DNA of 5,849 nt from Thermomicrobiales bacterium (lineage in GTDB: Bacteria > Chloroflexota > Chloroflexia > Thermomicrobiales > UBA6265), in assembly GCA_025928535.1 (NCBI GenBank), contig JAICJJ010000206.1:1-5849 (forward strand). The letters are read 5' to 3'. Below, one piece after another: positions 1 to 5,584 of this stretch. The notes beneath the pieces are model-generated. The model saw nothing but the letters and a program-made list of their open reading frames with translations. It ran no database searches and had not been told where the DNA came from. Position 1 is the stretch's first letter, and every line of letters starts with the position of its first letter. The position numbers were made by a program, and so were the translations under genes.

Positions 1-260
1 AGTTGCGGGCGCTCGACGGAGCATGCCGCGAGGTCGGGCGGGAGCCGGCGTCGCTGGTCCGCACCGGCGGCAGCCAGTTCGCGATGGAAGGGTGCAAGGA
101 CCGCTGGCGGCCGATCCGCGGCAGCGCCGACGAAATGGCCGCCGCGATGAAGCGTTTCGCCGCCCTCGGCTTGCGTCACTATCTCTGCGCGCCCGATCCC
201 TGCACCCCACAAACGCTCGAAGCGTTCGCCAGGGTGATCCTGGCGTTCGACCGGGGGTAG
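1..260 (+). CDS. LLM-class flavin-dependent oxidoreductase, C-terminal fragment
   Basis: This is the last 85 residues of a protein that enters from the left edge; the reading frame begins at base 3 and the stop is TAG at 258-260. Visible residues 39-80 (RGSADEMAAAMKRFAALGLR, then a DPCTPQTLEAFARVI stretch) match the usual end of bacterial luciferase-like monooxygenases. In those proteins a 'G-s-x-e-e-h-a' helix is followed by 'GhxHh.h...P.tpe.le.hA.vh', closing the TIM barrel. Family members use reduced flavin (FMNH2 or F420) and O2 to oxidise small organic substrates; the substrate cannot be read from this end. Full-length members are about 280-350 residues, so most of the gene lies outside. 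The apparent TTG at base 3 is probably an internal Leu codon, not a start. It converges on the minus-strand hydrolase with a 13-base gap. The family call is good; F420 versus FMN use is open. Confidence 0.75.
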   Translation, partial: LRALDGACREVGREPASLVRTGGSQFAMEGCKDRWRPIRGSADEMAAAMKRFAALGLRHYLCAPDPCTPQTLEAFARVILAFDRG

Positions 261-280
261 CCGCGCCGGCACGCTACCCC
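254..280. terminator. Inverted repeat holding both convergent stop codons
   Basis: GGGGTAGC (254-261) and GCTACCCC (273-280) form a perfect 8-bp stem with an 11-base loop. The plus-strand TAG (258-260) is in the left arm and the minus-strand TAG (274-276 read in reverse) is in the right arm, so the hairpin forms in either transcript. Neither side has a T-tract, so it is not a canonical intrinsic terminator. A bidirectional end signal or 3'-end stabiliser is the likely role (inference). Confidence 0.5.
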
Positions 281-1506
281 TCGGCCAGCCGCAGCGCCGC
301 GTGCAGGAGCACGTTGGCGCCGGCGGCCAGATCGGCCGGGGCGCTGAACTCGTCTTCGCAATGGCTGAGGCCGCCGGCGCTGCGGACGAAGATCATGCCG
401 GAGGGCCAGATGTCCTGCGCGTACTTGGCGTCGTGGCCGGCGCCCGACCAGAGGCGCATCGCCGGCAGGTCAAGAGCGGCGGCAGCGTCTGCGACGGCGG
501 CGACGACGGACGAGTCGAACGGCGTCGGCTCGCTGGTCCAGAATCGCTCGATCCCGATCGTGACGCCTCGCTCGGCCGCGACGTCCGCCGCCAATTCCCG
601 CAACCCATCGACCAGGCTGTCGAGCGTCTCCCGGCCCGGGTGGCGGAAATCGGCGCTCATCGTCACCCGGCCCGGAATGGTGTTGATCACGTTCGGCTCG
701 GCCTGAATCCGGCCGACCGTGCCGACGGCGTCGCTCGTTTCGCGGGCGGCTTCTTCCACGCCGGAAATGATCCGGGCGGCGGCGGCGAGGGCATCGTGGC
801 GCAATTCCATCGGGCTGGGGCCGGCGTGGTCGGAATGGCCTTCGATCGTGACCTCGGTCCACGTGATGCCGACGATGCCTTCGACGATGCCGACCGGCTG
901 CCCCGTCGCCTCCAGCGCCGGCCCCTGTTCGATGTGCAATTCGAGATAGGCGGCGGCCGGCCCGGGCCGGTTCGCTTCGTCGCCGAGATACCCAATGCGC
1001 CGCAATTCATCGCCGAAGCGCATGCCGGCGCGATCGACGCGGCCGTGCACGTAGTCGCGGGTGAAACGACCGGCGACCGCGCCGGAGGCCATCATCGCCG
1101 GCTCGAAGCGGACCCCTTCTTCGTTGGTCCAGTTGACCAGTTCGAGCGGGCGGCGGGTGATGATGCCGTGGTCGTTCAGCGTCCGGACGACTTCGAGCGC
1201 CGCGAGCACGCCGTAGGCGCCGTCGAACTGGCCGCCGTTGCGGACCGAATCGATGTGCGACGCGAGGAGGACCGCCGGGCCGACGTCGCGCCCGGCGCGG
1301 CGGCCGGTCATCGTGCCGAAATCGTCGACGCGGACGGCGAGGTCGGCGTCGGTCATCCAGCGCCGCAGGAGATCGCGGGCGGCGCGGTCGTCGTCCGTCA
1401 GAGCGAGGCGGGTGACGCCGCCGCCGGCGGTCGCGCCGATCGCCGCCAACTCGTCGAGGCTGGCGAGCAGCCGCGCGTCGTCGATCCGCAATTCGCCATG
1501 ATTCAT
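274..1506 (-). CDS. Zn-dependent amidohydrolase, N-carbamoyl-L-amino-acid hydrolase / allantoate amidohydrolase family (M20)
   Basis: This complete 410-residue protein has the usual length for the hydantoinase/carbamoylase amidase family. Members cleave N-carbamoyl-amino acids, beta-ureidopropionate, allantoate or ureidoglycolate in the cytoplasm, releasing ammonia and CO2 in hydantoin, pyrimidine or purine breakdown. Family motifs appear in order: SHIDSVRNGGQFDGAYGV (83-100), NWTNEEGVRF (125-134), ELHIEQGP (189-196), HSDHAGPSPMELR (224-236), PNVINTIPG (271-279), SGAGHDAKYA (354-363) and LSHCEDEF (380-387). Predicted dimetal ligands are His84, Asp95, Glu130, His191 and His382, with Glu129 as general base; all are present. 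Residues about 210-325 should be the inserted dimerisation lid typical of M20. The start is ATG at 1504-1506, seven bases after a perfect AGGAGG. It converges on the flavin monooxygenase and diverges from the gene at 1618. Which amide it hydrolyses cannot be told from motifs alone; the family call is firm. Confidence 0.93.
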   Translation of the reverse strand: MNHGELRIDDARLLASLDELAAIGATAGGGVTRLALTDDDRAARDLLRRWMTDADLAVRVDDFGTMTGRRAGRDVGPAVLLASHIDSVRNGGQFDGAYGVLAALEVVRTLNDHGIITRRPLELVNWTNEEGVRFEPAMMASGAVAGRFTRDYVHGRVDRAGMRFGDELRRIGYLGDEANRPGPAAAYLELHIEQGPALEATGQPVGIVEGIVGITWTEVTIEGHSDHAGPSPMELRHDALAAAARIISGVEEAARETSDAVGTVGRIQAEPNVINTIPGRVTMSADFRHPGRETLDSLVDGLRELAADVAAERGVTIGIERFWTSEPTPFDSSVVAAVADAAAALDLPAMRLWSGAGHDAKYAQDIWPSGMIFVRSAGGLSHCEDEFSAPADLAAGANVLLHAALRLAEG

Positions 1507-1617
1507 TGCCCGTCCTCCTACGCTGCCCGCGCGATCTCGTCCCGGCATCTTACGGCGCCGCCTCGCTATTCTTGGGGCAGGGGCGAGGATCGGCGTCAGG
1601 AGATGACGGGAGCGAGG
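1507..1617. promoter_or_regulatory. Divergent intergenic region, presumed promoters for both flanking genes
   Basis: The amidohydrolase and the gene at 1618 are transcribed away from each other, so both promoters are expected in these 111 bases. Weak -10-like boxes can be picked out: TATTCT at 1567-1572 on plus, and TAAGAT on minus (1547-1552), each 4/6 to consensus. No convincing -35 hexamer sits 16-18 bases away in either case. I see no clear operator palindrome. The region is assigned from gene orientation, not from promoter motifs. Confidence 0.35.
1514..1519 (-). promoter_or_regulatory. Consensus ribosome binding site of the amidohydrolase
   Basis: Read on the minus strand, these bases are AGGAGG, seven bases upstream of the ATG at 1504-1506. 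This fixes the start within a minus-strand frame that stays open, without a stop, for kilobases upstream. Confidence 0.85.
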
Positions 1618-2514
1618 ATGGCAGTCGGACGATATTTGGCGACCGTGCCCGAGCGGTTGGTGCGGGCGGTCGCGGCGTTGGTCGGCGGCGCGGCGGTGGA
1701 AGCGACGCGGCTGGCGCTGCCGCATCCGGTTCGGCAATCGCGGCTCTATCAGGCGACGATCGACCGCATGCTGCGCATCGTCGTGGAATGGGTCGGCGGG
1801 GTCGAAGGGCGCTACCCGGCGGAAACGATGCCGGCCGGCGCGCTGGCGGTGAAAAAGGCGGCCGGGAATGTGGTCGAACTGGCCAGCATCCTCAGCGTCG
1901 GCTGGTCGCCGCTCTGGTTGCTGGCAGGCGTTTCCGGTCTGATCGGCGGTTCGAAGGCGTACCTGCGCGCGCTGGAAGCCGAATTGAAAGCGGACGGTCT
2001 CCTGCCGCCCGACACATCCGTCGCCTCGGTCGAGGCATTGCTCGACCGTCTGGAAGCGGCGAGCGGCGTGCTGGCCGACACGATCGACATTCCGCCGACG
2101 AGCGTGGCCGAAGCGCGGGCCTCGCTTGGCGCGTTGCGGGCGCAGGCGAGCGATCTGCCGAGCGCCGGCGAATTGGGCGCCATCTTCGCCGGGCTGCAAG
2201 CGGCGGCGCGACGGGAAGAGCGATCGATCGGCGACGTCTCGGCCGCCGTCGGCGCCGCCGCGGCCCGCGCCGGGATCGAACTCGGCAATATTCACGTTTT
2301 CCAGTTCTATCGGGATGCGCTGCGGGCTATCGCCGACGAAGGACTCGGCCGCTACCTGCGGCGGATCACGACGCCCTACGTTGCCGGCGCGGCGACGCGG
2401 GTCCATCCCGACACGCCGACCTTGACCGGCGCGCTGCTCGACCGCGTCGGCCAGGCGCGGAGAAAGCGCCGCGCGCTCCAGGCCCCGGTCGAGGCGCCGG
2501 TCGAAGATCGGTGA
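1618..2514 (+). CDS. Protein of unrecognised family with one hydrophobic segment
   Basis: I do not recognise this 298-residue protein with confidence. It reads as a genuine gene: balanced composition, regular alternation of helical segments, and few rare residues. Visible parts are an N-terminal amphipathic region (1-65); a hydrophobic stretch at about 94-119 (VELASILSVGWSPLWLLAGV, then SGLIGGSKAYL), which may be one membrane helix or a buried hairpin; an Ala/Leu-rich helical middle (140-225) with a PSAGELGAIFAGLQ segment; an aromatic GNIHVFQFYRDAL motif (233-244); and RYLRRITTPYVAGAA (255-269). The C-terminus is basic (RRKRR, 291-295), then repeats APVE-APVE. The hydrophobic block with 'GGS.AYL' faintly recalls EcsC-type proteins, but I cannot confirm that. 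Start choice: ATG 1618 has GGGAG at 1608-1612, five bases away. ATG 1603 (five residues longer) lies directly on AGGAG at 1598-1602, which is too close. The next gene is 183 bases downstream, so the two need not be co-transcribed. Confidence 0.8.
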   Translation: MAVGRYLATVPERLVRAVAALVGGAAVEATRLALPHPVRQSRLYQATIDRMLRIVVEWVGGVEGRYPAETMPAGALAVKKAAGNVVELASILSVGWSPLWLLAGVSGLIGGSKAYLRALEAELKADGLLPPDTSVASVEALLDRLEAASGVLADTIDIPPTSVAEARASLGALRAQASDLPSAGELGAIFAGLQAAARREERSIGDVSAAVGAAAARAGIELGNIHVFQFYRDALRAIADEGLGRYLRRITTPYVAGAATRVHPDTPTLTGALLDRVGQARRKRRALQAPVEAPVEDR

Positions 2515-2697
2515 TCGTTTGGGAGCGCGACGGCGGTTGGGCATCGCTTCCGCGGCGAGAACCTCACGGCCGGCATCAAGCGTAAATGTCCGGGGAAGGG
2601 CCGTTTCGGGCGCCAACGGACCGTCCGCCGGGCGCCTTTGGGTATGCCATTCCACCCGGCGGGCGCGCATCATTGCCGGGAGAGCCGGAGGCGGCGC
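2515..2697 (+). other. Gap before the two-component operon, possible structured leader
   Basis: No credible gene lies in these 183 bases. The clearest structure is CCGCCGGG (2625-2632) with CCCGGCGG (2655-2662), an 8-bp stem around a 22-base loop. It competes with a second pairing of the GGCGCC copies at 2609-2614 and 2631-2636, the latter followed by TTT. Two mutually exclusive hairpins would suit a weak terminator for the upstream gene or an attenuating leader, but in DNA this GC-rich such pairings also arise by chance. I find no good -35/-10 pair. Confidence 0.3.
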
Positions 2698-2711
2698 GTG
2701 CGCGGAGGAGG
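2687..2711 (+). promoter_or_regulatory. Two ribosome-binding-site-like tracts deciding the kinase start
   Basis: GGAGG at 2687-2691 is six bases before GTG 2698. A second tract, GGAGGAGG at 2704-2711, precedes GTG 2713 and TTG 2716 (GGAGG spacing 4 and 7). Both fit translation of the same frame, giving proteins of 626, 621 or 620 residues. The ATG further upstream (2644) has no such tract and would add an Arg/His-rich leader of 18 residues, so it is disfavoured. Confidence 0.55.
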
Positions 2712-4578
2712 GGTGTTGGGCCGCGGCTGGTCGTTGCGGGCTCGGTTCGTGATGGTGGCGGTGGCGTGTTTGGCGCCACTGGTTATTGTCGTGCTTTTCG
2801 TGCTGTACGAAAGCGTCGGAAACGGCCGCGACCAACTCCTCGAAGCCCAAAGCGCCACCGTCGAAGTCGTCGCCAAGGTCGTCGCCGCGACGCTCGACGA
2901 CAACACCCGGGTCCTCAACGAGATCGCCAGCATCGACAAGGTGCGCCGGCTCGACGCCAACTCCGCGGGCGACGTGCTCGACCAGTTCCAGCGCGCCCGG
3001 CCGAGCCTCTACGGCCTGTTCCTGATCGCGCCGGACCACAGCGTGGTGGCCTGGCGCGGGATCGACCCGAGCCAGTTCCAGACGGTCAGCAGTTTCAACG
3101 ACAGCATCGATCGGGCGCTGAAACTGGGCGAAACCGGCATTTCCGGCAAGTTGACCGCGCCCGACGCCGATGTGATCGCGATCGTCGTGCCGGTGCGCGC
3201 CCGCGACCAGACCGGCTCCGCGCCGATTGGCGCCGTCGGCGCGCTCCTTTCGGCCGACCGTCTGAAAGACACCGTGCTGCCATTCGCCAGCGGCGACACG
3301 GTCATCGCCGTCGTCTCGCAAGGCGAAATCATCGCGTCGCAAGGCTCCGATCTCGAGACGAGCGATCTGAGCCGCGGCCTCGCCCAGACCGTCGCCGACG
3401 GGCTGTCCGGCAAGATCGGCACGCACATCTACACCGACCCGCAATCGGGCGATCAACTGGCGGCGTTCGCGCCGGTGCCGGGGGCGCCGTGGGTGGCGCT
3501 CGTGACGCACCCGACGCCGGCCGCCTACGCGCCGAATCGGATGCTGATCGAGCGGGCGCTGATCGCGCTCGGATTGGCGACGCTGGCGACGATTTTCATC
3601 GTCCTCTTCCTCGGCGAATGGATCGCCCGGCCACTGCGGCATCTGACATTCCAGGCGACGAAACTGGCGCGCGGCGATTATTCCGTGCAGATCGTCCCGG
3701 GCGGCGGCGGCGAAATCGCGTCGCTCGGCGACGCGTTTCGCGAGATGGCCAATCAACTGGTCGCCAAGGTCCGGGCGCTCGAAGCGGCGCAGGAAGAAGA
3801 CGCCGCGCAAGCCGAGCAGATGCGCGAATTGAACCGCCGCACCGTCCGGTTGCAGGAAGACGAGCGGCGGCGCATCGCGGGGGAAATCCACGACGCGGTT
3901 GCGCCGCTCATCACCGGGGCCCTCTACCAGACGCGGGCGCTCGAACTCCGCGGCGCGGCCGGCGGCAACGGCAACGGCCAGCACGATCCCGAGGCGGCCG
4001 AACTCACGACGGATCTCGATTCGATCGCCGACCTGCTCGGCCGCGCCACGGAAGAGTTGCACGGCGTCGTGTTTGCGTTGCGCCCCCCCGATCTCGACGA
4101 CATCGGCGTCGACGCCGCGATCGAGCGGTACATGGCGCAGATTCAACGCTCCGGCCTTGCCTGCCGGCTCGAAATGGAGGAACCGCCGCCGCCGTTGACC
4201 CCGGAGGTGCGGCTCGCGATCTATCGCATCGTGCAGGAAGCGCTGCACAACGCCTTGCGGCACGGCGGCGCGAGCGAAGCGGTGGTCCGGTTCGATATCG
4301 TTGGCGACGTGCTGCGCGTCTCGATTTGCGACAATGGCGCCGGGTTCATCCCGGAGATCGCGGCGCGGCCCACGTCGCTCGGCCTGCTGAGCATGCGCGA
4401 GCGCGCCGCCGCGATCGGGGCGGCGTTTTCGATCGCGTCGCGGCCGGGCGACGGCACGACGGTCACGATCGAGCGCCGCATCGAACCGCAACCGGAACCG
4501 CTCATCGATGAGGATGGCGCGATGGCCGACGACATAGTTCGCCTCGAACCGGCCGTGGACCAGGCGGTTCAACGATGA
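2698..4578 (+). CDS. Membrane sensor histidine kinase, Cache-HAMP-HisKA_3-HATPase (NarX/DesK class)
   Basis: This 626-residue sensor kinase autophosphorylates on His and passes the phosphate to the regulator encoded next. Order from GTG 2698: membrane helix about 17-37; extracytoplasmic region about 40-280 resembling a double Cache domain (PVRARDQTGSAPIGAVGALL at 165-184 and PWVALVTHPTP at 264-274 are typical strands); membrane helix about 283-306; HAMP about 307-360; short coiled coil 360-390; HisKA_3 with H-box RIAGEIHDAVAPL and phospho-acceptor His398; HATPase about 500-592 with N-box QEALHNALRH (513-522), DNGAGF (545-550), LGLLSMRERA (561-570) and GDGTTVTI (584-591). An acidic tail of about 34 residues follows. 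Odd points: the Q/H expected four residues after Asp399 is Pro403, and a Gly/Asn-rich insert (419-428) lies between the two dimerisation helices. Its stop overlaps the regulator start as ATGA, showing an operon. The ligand is unknown. Confidence 0.93.
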   Translation: MRGGGVLGRGWSLRARFVMVAVACLAPLVIVVLFVLYESVGNGRDQLLEAQSATVEVVAKVVAATLDDNTRVLNEIASIDKVRRLDANSAGDVLDQFQRARPSLYGLFLIAPDHSVVAWRGIDPSQFQTVSSFNDSIDRALKLGETGISGKLTAPDADVIAIVVPVRARDQTGSAPIGAVGALLSADRLKDTVLPFASGDTVIAVVSQGEIIASQGSDLETSDLSRGLAQTVADGLSGKIGTHIYTDPQSGDQLAAFAPVPGAPWVALVTHPTPAAYAPNRMLIERALIALGLATLATIFIVLFLGEWIARPLRHLTFQATKLARGDYSVQIVPGGGGEIASLGDAFREMANQLVAKVRALEAAQEEDAAQAEQMRELNRRTVRLQEDERRRIAGEIHDAVAPLITGALYQTRALELRGAAGGNGNGQHDPEAAELTTDLDSIADLLGRATEELHGVVFALRPPDLDDIGVDAAIERYMAQIQRSGLACRLEMEEPPPPLTPEVRLAIYRIVQEALHNALRHGGASEAVVRFDIVGDVLRVSICDNGAGFIPEIAARPTSLGLLSMRERAAAIGAAFSIASRPGDGTTVTIERRIEPQPEPLIDEDGAMADDIVRLEPAVDQAVQR

Positions 4579-5210
4579 TTTCCGTACTCCTGGTCGACGA
4601 TCATCCGGTGGTGATCGAAGGTTTGCGCAAGGTGCTCGCGACCGCGGGCGATATCGAGGTCACCGGCGAAGCGCACGACGCATCCGGGGCGATCGAGCGG
4701 GCGCGGCTGCTGCAACCGGACGTGATCTTGCTCGATTTGCGGATGCCGGGCGCGAGCGGCGTGCAGGCGACCCGCCGGCTGCGCGACAGCGAGACGCGCT
4801 CGGCGGTGATCATCCTGACGTCGTACGGCGACCAGGCGTATGTCCGCCAGGCGCTGGAAGCGGGGGCCGACGGGTATCTGCTGAAAAGCACGCCGCCGGA
4901 GCAATTGATCGCGGCGATTCGCGCGGCGGCGCGGGGCCGCCGCCAACTGAGCCCCGAATTGCTCGATGGCGTGCTCCAGGAATTCGGCGGCCTGGCGCGC
5001 GAGCAGACGCACCGCACCGCCGATCTGTCGAACGAAGACCTCGAAATCCTGCGCCGCACGAGCGAAGGGGCGACGAATCGCGAAATCGGCCTGGCGATGG
5101 GGCGGACCGAGGTGGCGATCAAGAAGCGCTTGCAGACGATCTTCGTTAAATTGGGCGCCGTCGACCGGGCGCACGCGGTGGCGGAAGCGATCCGGCGCGG
5201 GCTGATCTGA
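4575..5210 (+). CDS. NarL/FixJ-family response regulator
   Basis: This is a 211-residue DNA-binding response regulator, partner of the adjacent kinase. The receiver domain (about 2-118) has acidic residues Asp8 and Asp9, phospho-acceptor Asp54 (VILLDLRMPG), Thr82 (IILTSYG) and Lys104 (YLLKSTPP), the complete active set. A linker of about 30 residues leads to a LuxR-type HTH (151-211): LSNEDLEIL, EGATNREIG, then TEVAIKKRLQTIFVKLGAVD and a RAHAVAEAIRRGLI end. The HTH departs from the common 'LTpREreVL' and 'TVKtH' forms (Glu154/Asp155, Ala181, Arg185) but keeps Lys183, the KLG turn and the final helix. Its ATG overlaps the kinase TGA; AGGCGG at 4562-4567 is the only ribosome-site-like tract, so translation is probably coupled to the kinase. 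Target genes cannot be read here. A 14-bp inverted repeat spans its stop. Confidence 0.95.
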   Translation: MISVLLVDDHPVVIEGLRKVLATAGDIEVTGEAHDASGAIERARLLQPDVILLDLRMPGASGVQATRRLRDSETRSAVIILTSYGDQAYVRQALEAGADGYLLKSTPPEQLIAAIRAAARGRRQLSPELLDGVLQEFGGLAREQTHRTADLSNEDLEILRRTSEGATNREIGLAMGRTEVAIKKRLQTIFVKLGAVDRAHAVAEAIRRGLI

Positions 5211-5230
5211 GCCGCGCCGCGCCGGATCGC
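5187..5230 (+). terminator. Perfect 14-bp inverted repeat across the regulator stop codon
   Basis: GCGATCCGGCGCGG (5187-5200) pairs perfectly with CCGCGCCGGATCGC (5217-5230) around a 16-base loop that contains the TGA at 5208-5210; GCT/AGC can pair inside the loop. The left arm also encodes regulator residues of the last helix. No T-tract follows directly (the next run is TTT at 5245-5247), so it looks like a rho-independent stem without its U-tail, or a 3'-end protecting hairpin. Confidence 0.55.
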
Positions 5231-5469
5231 GGTCTGAACGTGTGTTTCAACCTATCCCAATGGTACGGCGCGGCGACCGCCCACCCCGTACCATGAATTC
5301 CGGCGACGATGACTCTGCGGCACCTTGGAGCCCGCCGGTCCGAACCGACGACGAGCGATCCCCTCGCTCCGCGGCGGCCGACCGAGATCGGGCGGTGTAG
5401 CCGACAATCGCCAGCCAGACGCGCCGCTCGCCACGGCGCGCCAGGGGTTTCTTCCCTCCCCGAGGTTCC
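5231..5469 (+). other. Gene-free, hairpin-rich stretch after the operon
   Basis: I see no credible gene in these 239 bases; open frames on either strand are Arg/Gly/Ser/Ala-rich GC artefacts without a good ribosome site. The stretch contains successive short stems: 5260-5294 (9 bp); GAGCGA 5353-5358 with TCGCTC 5364-5369; CGCGCCG 5420-5426 with CGGCGCG 5434-5440; and AGGG 5443-5446 with CCCT 5454-5457. It ends at a real intrinsic terminator. It may be a long 3' untranslated region, a small RNA, or a leader for a gene beyond the window. No known RNA family was recognised. Confidence 0.4.
5260..5294. repeat. 9-bp inverted repeat with nested stem
   Basis: ATGGTACGG (5260-5268) and CCGTACCAT (5286-5294) are perfect complements around 17 bases. 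Inside, GCGG (5270-5273) can pair with CCGC (5277-5280). It lies 49 bases after the regulator stop and is not followed by T residues. It could be an RNA stem or a spaced operator for a dimeric DNA-binding protein; nothing here decides between them. Confidence 0.45.
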
Positions 5470-5503
5470 GGCCGCGCGGCCCCATCCCGCCGCGCGGCCT
5501 TTT
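5470..5503 (+). terminator. Rho-independent terminator, plus strand
   Basis: GGCCGCGCGGC (5470-5480) pairs perfectly with GCCGCGCGGCC (5489-5499) across the 8-base loop CCCATCCC, and TTTT (5500-5503) then CCT follow. This is the best canonical intrinsic terminator in the window and it acts on plus-strand transcription. It lies 260 bases past the regulator stop, so it may be the true end of the two-component transcript or the end of a separate small RNA. Read on the minus strand there is no T-tract. Confidence 0.75.
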
Positions 5504-5584
5504 CCTCGTCCATCACCGATCGGCTGAACAACCCGACCGCCGCGGCAGGCGCCGCGTCATCGCCTGGTTCGGCGACCGCCCCGC

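Noticed and set aside
301..1602. Upstream extension of the 1618-2514 frame through the hydrolase region
   Set aside because: It is the antisense of well-defined hydrolase motifs and its composition is artefactual; ribosome-site spacing supports ATG 1618.
2537..2587. Promoter-like TTGGGC (2537-2542) and GTAAAT (2582-2587) before the kinase
   Set aside because: Spacing is about 39 bases, far from the usual 17, and neither box is close to consensus.
2638..2697. Longer kinase start at TTG 2638 or ATG 2644
   Set aside because: No ribosome-site-like tract precedes them, and the added residues are His/Arg-rich and unlike a kinase N-terminus.
2586..4511. A 641-codon plus-strand frame overlapping the kinase
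   Set aside because: Almost entirely Arg/Pro/Ala-rich; it is the shifted frame of the kinase, whose own frame carries all the HAMP, H-box and ATPase motifs.
274..4572. A single 1432-codon minus-strand open frame that includes the hydrolase
   Set aside because: Only the part from 1506 down is a real gene, fixed by AGGAGG and family motifs. The upstream part is Arg/His/Asp-rich antisense of the kinase and the 1618 gene, open because GC-rich DNA lacks stops.
5353..5369. GAGCGATCCCCTCGCTC resembling part of a T-box leader
   Set aside because: Neither strand has the conserved AGGGTGGNACCGCG box or a specifier stem nearby; it is just a 6-bp hairpin.
5270..5581. 12-bp direct repeat CGGCGACCGCCC at 5271-5282 and 5570-5581
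   Set aside because: In DNA of this composition a 12-base match within about 600 bases is not surprising, and the flanks do not extend the match.
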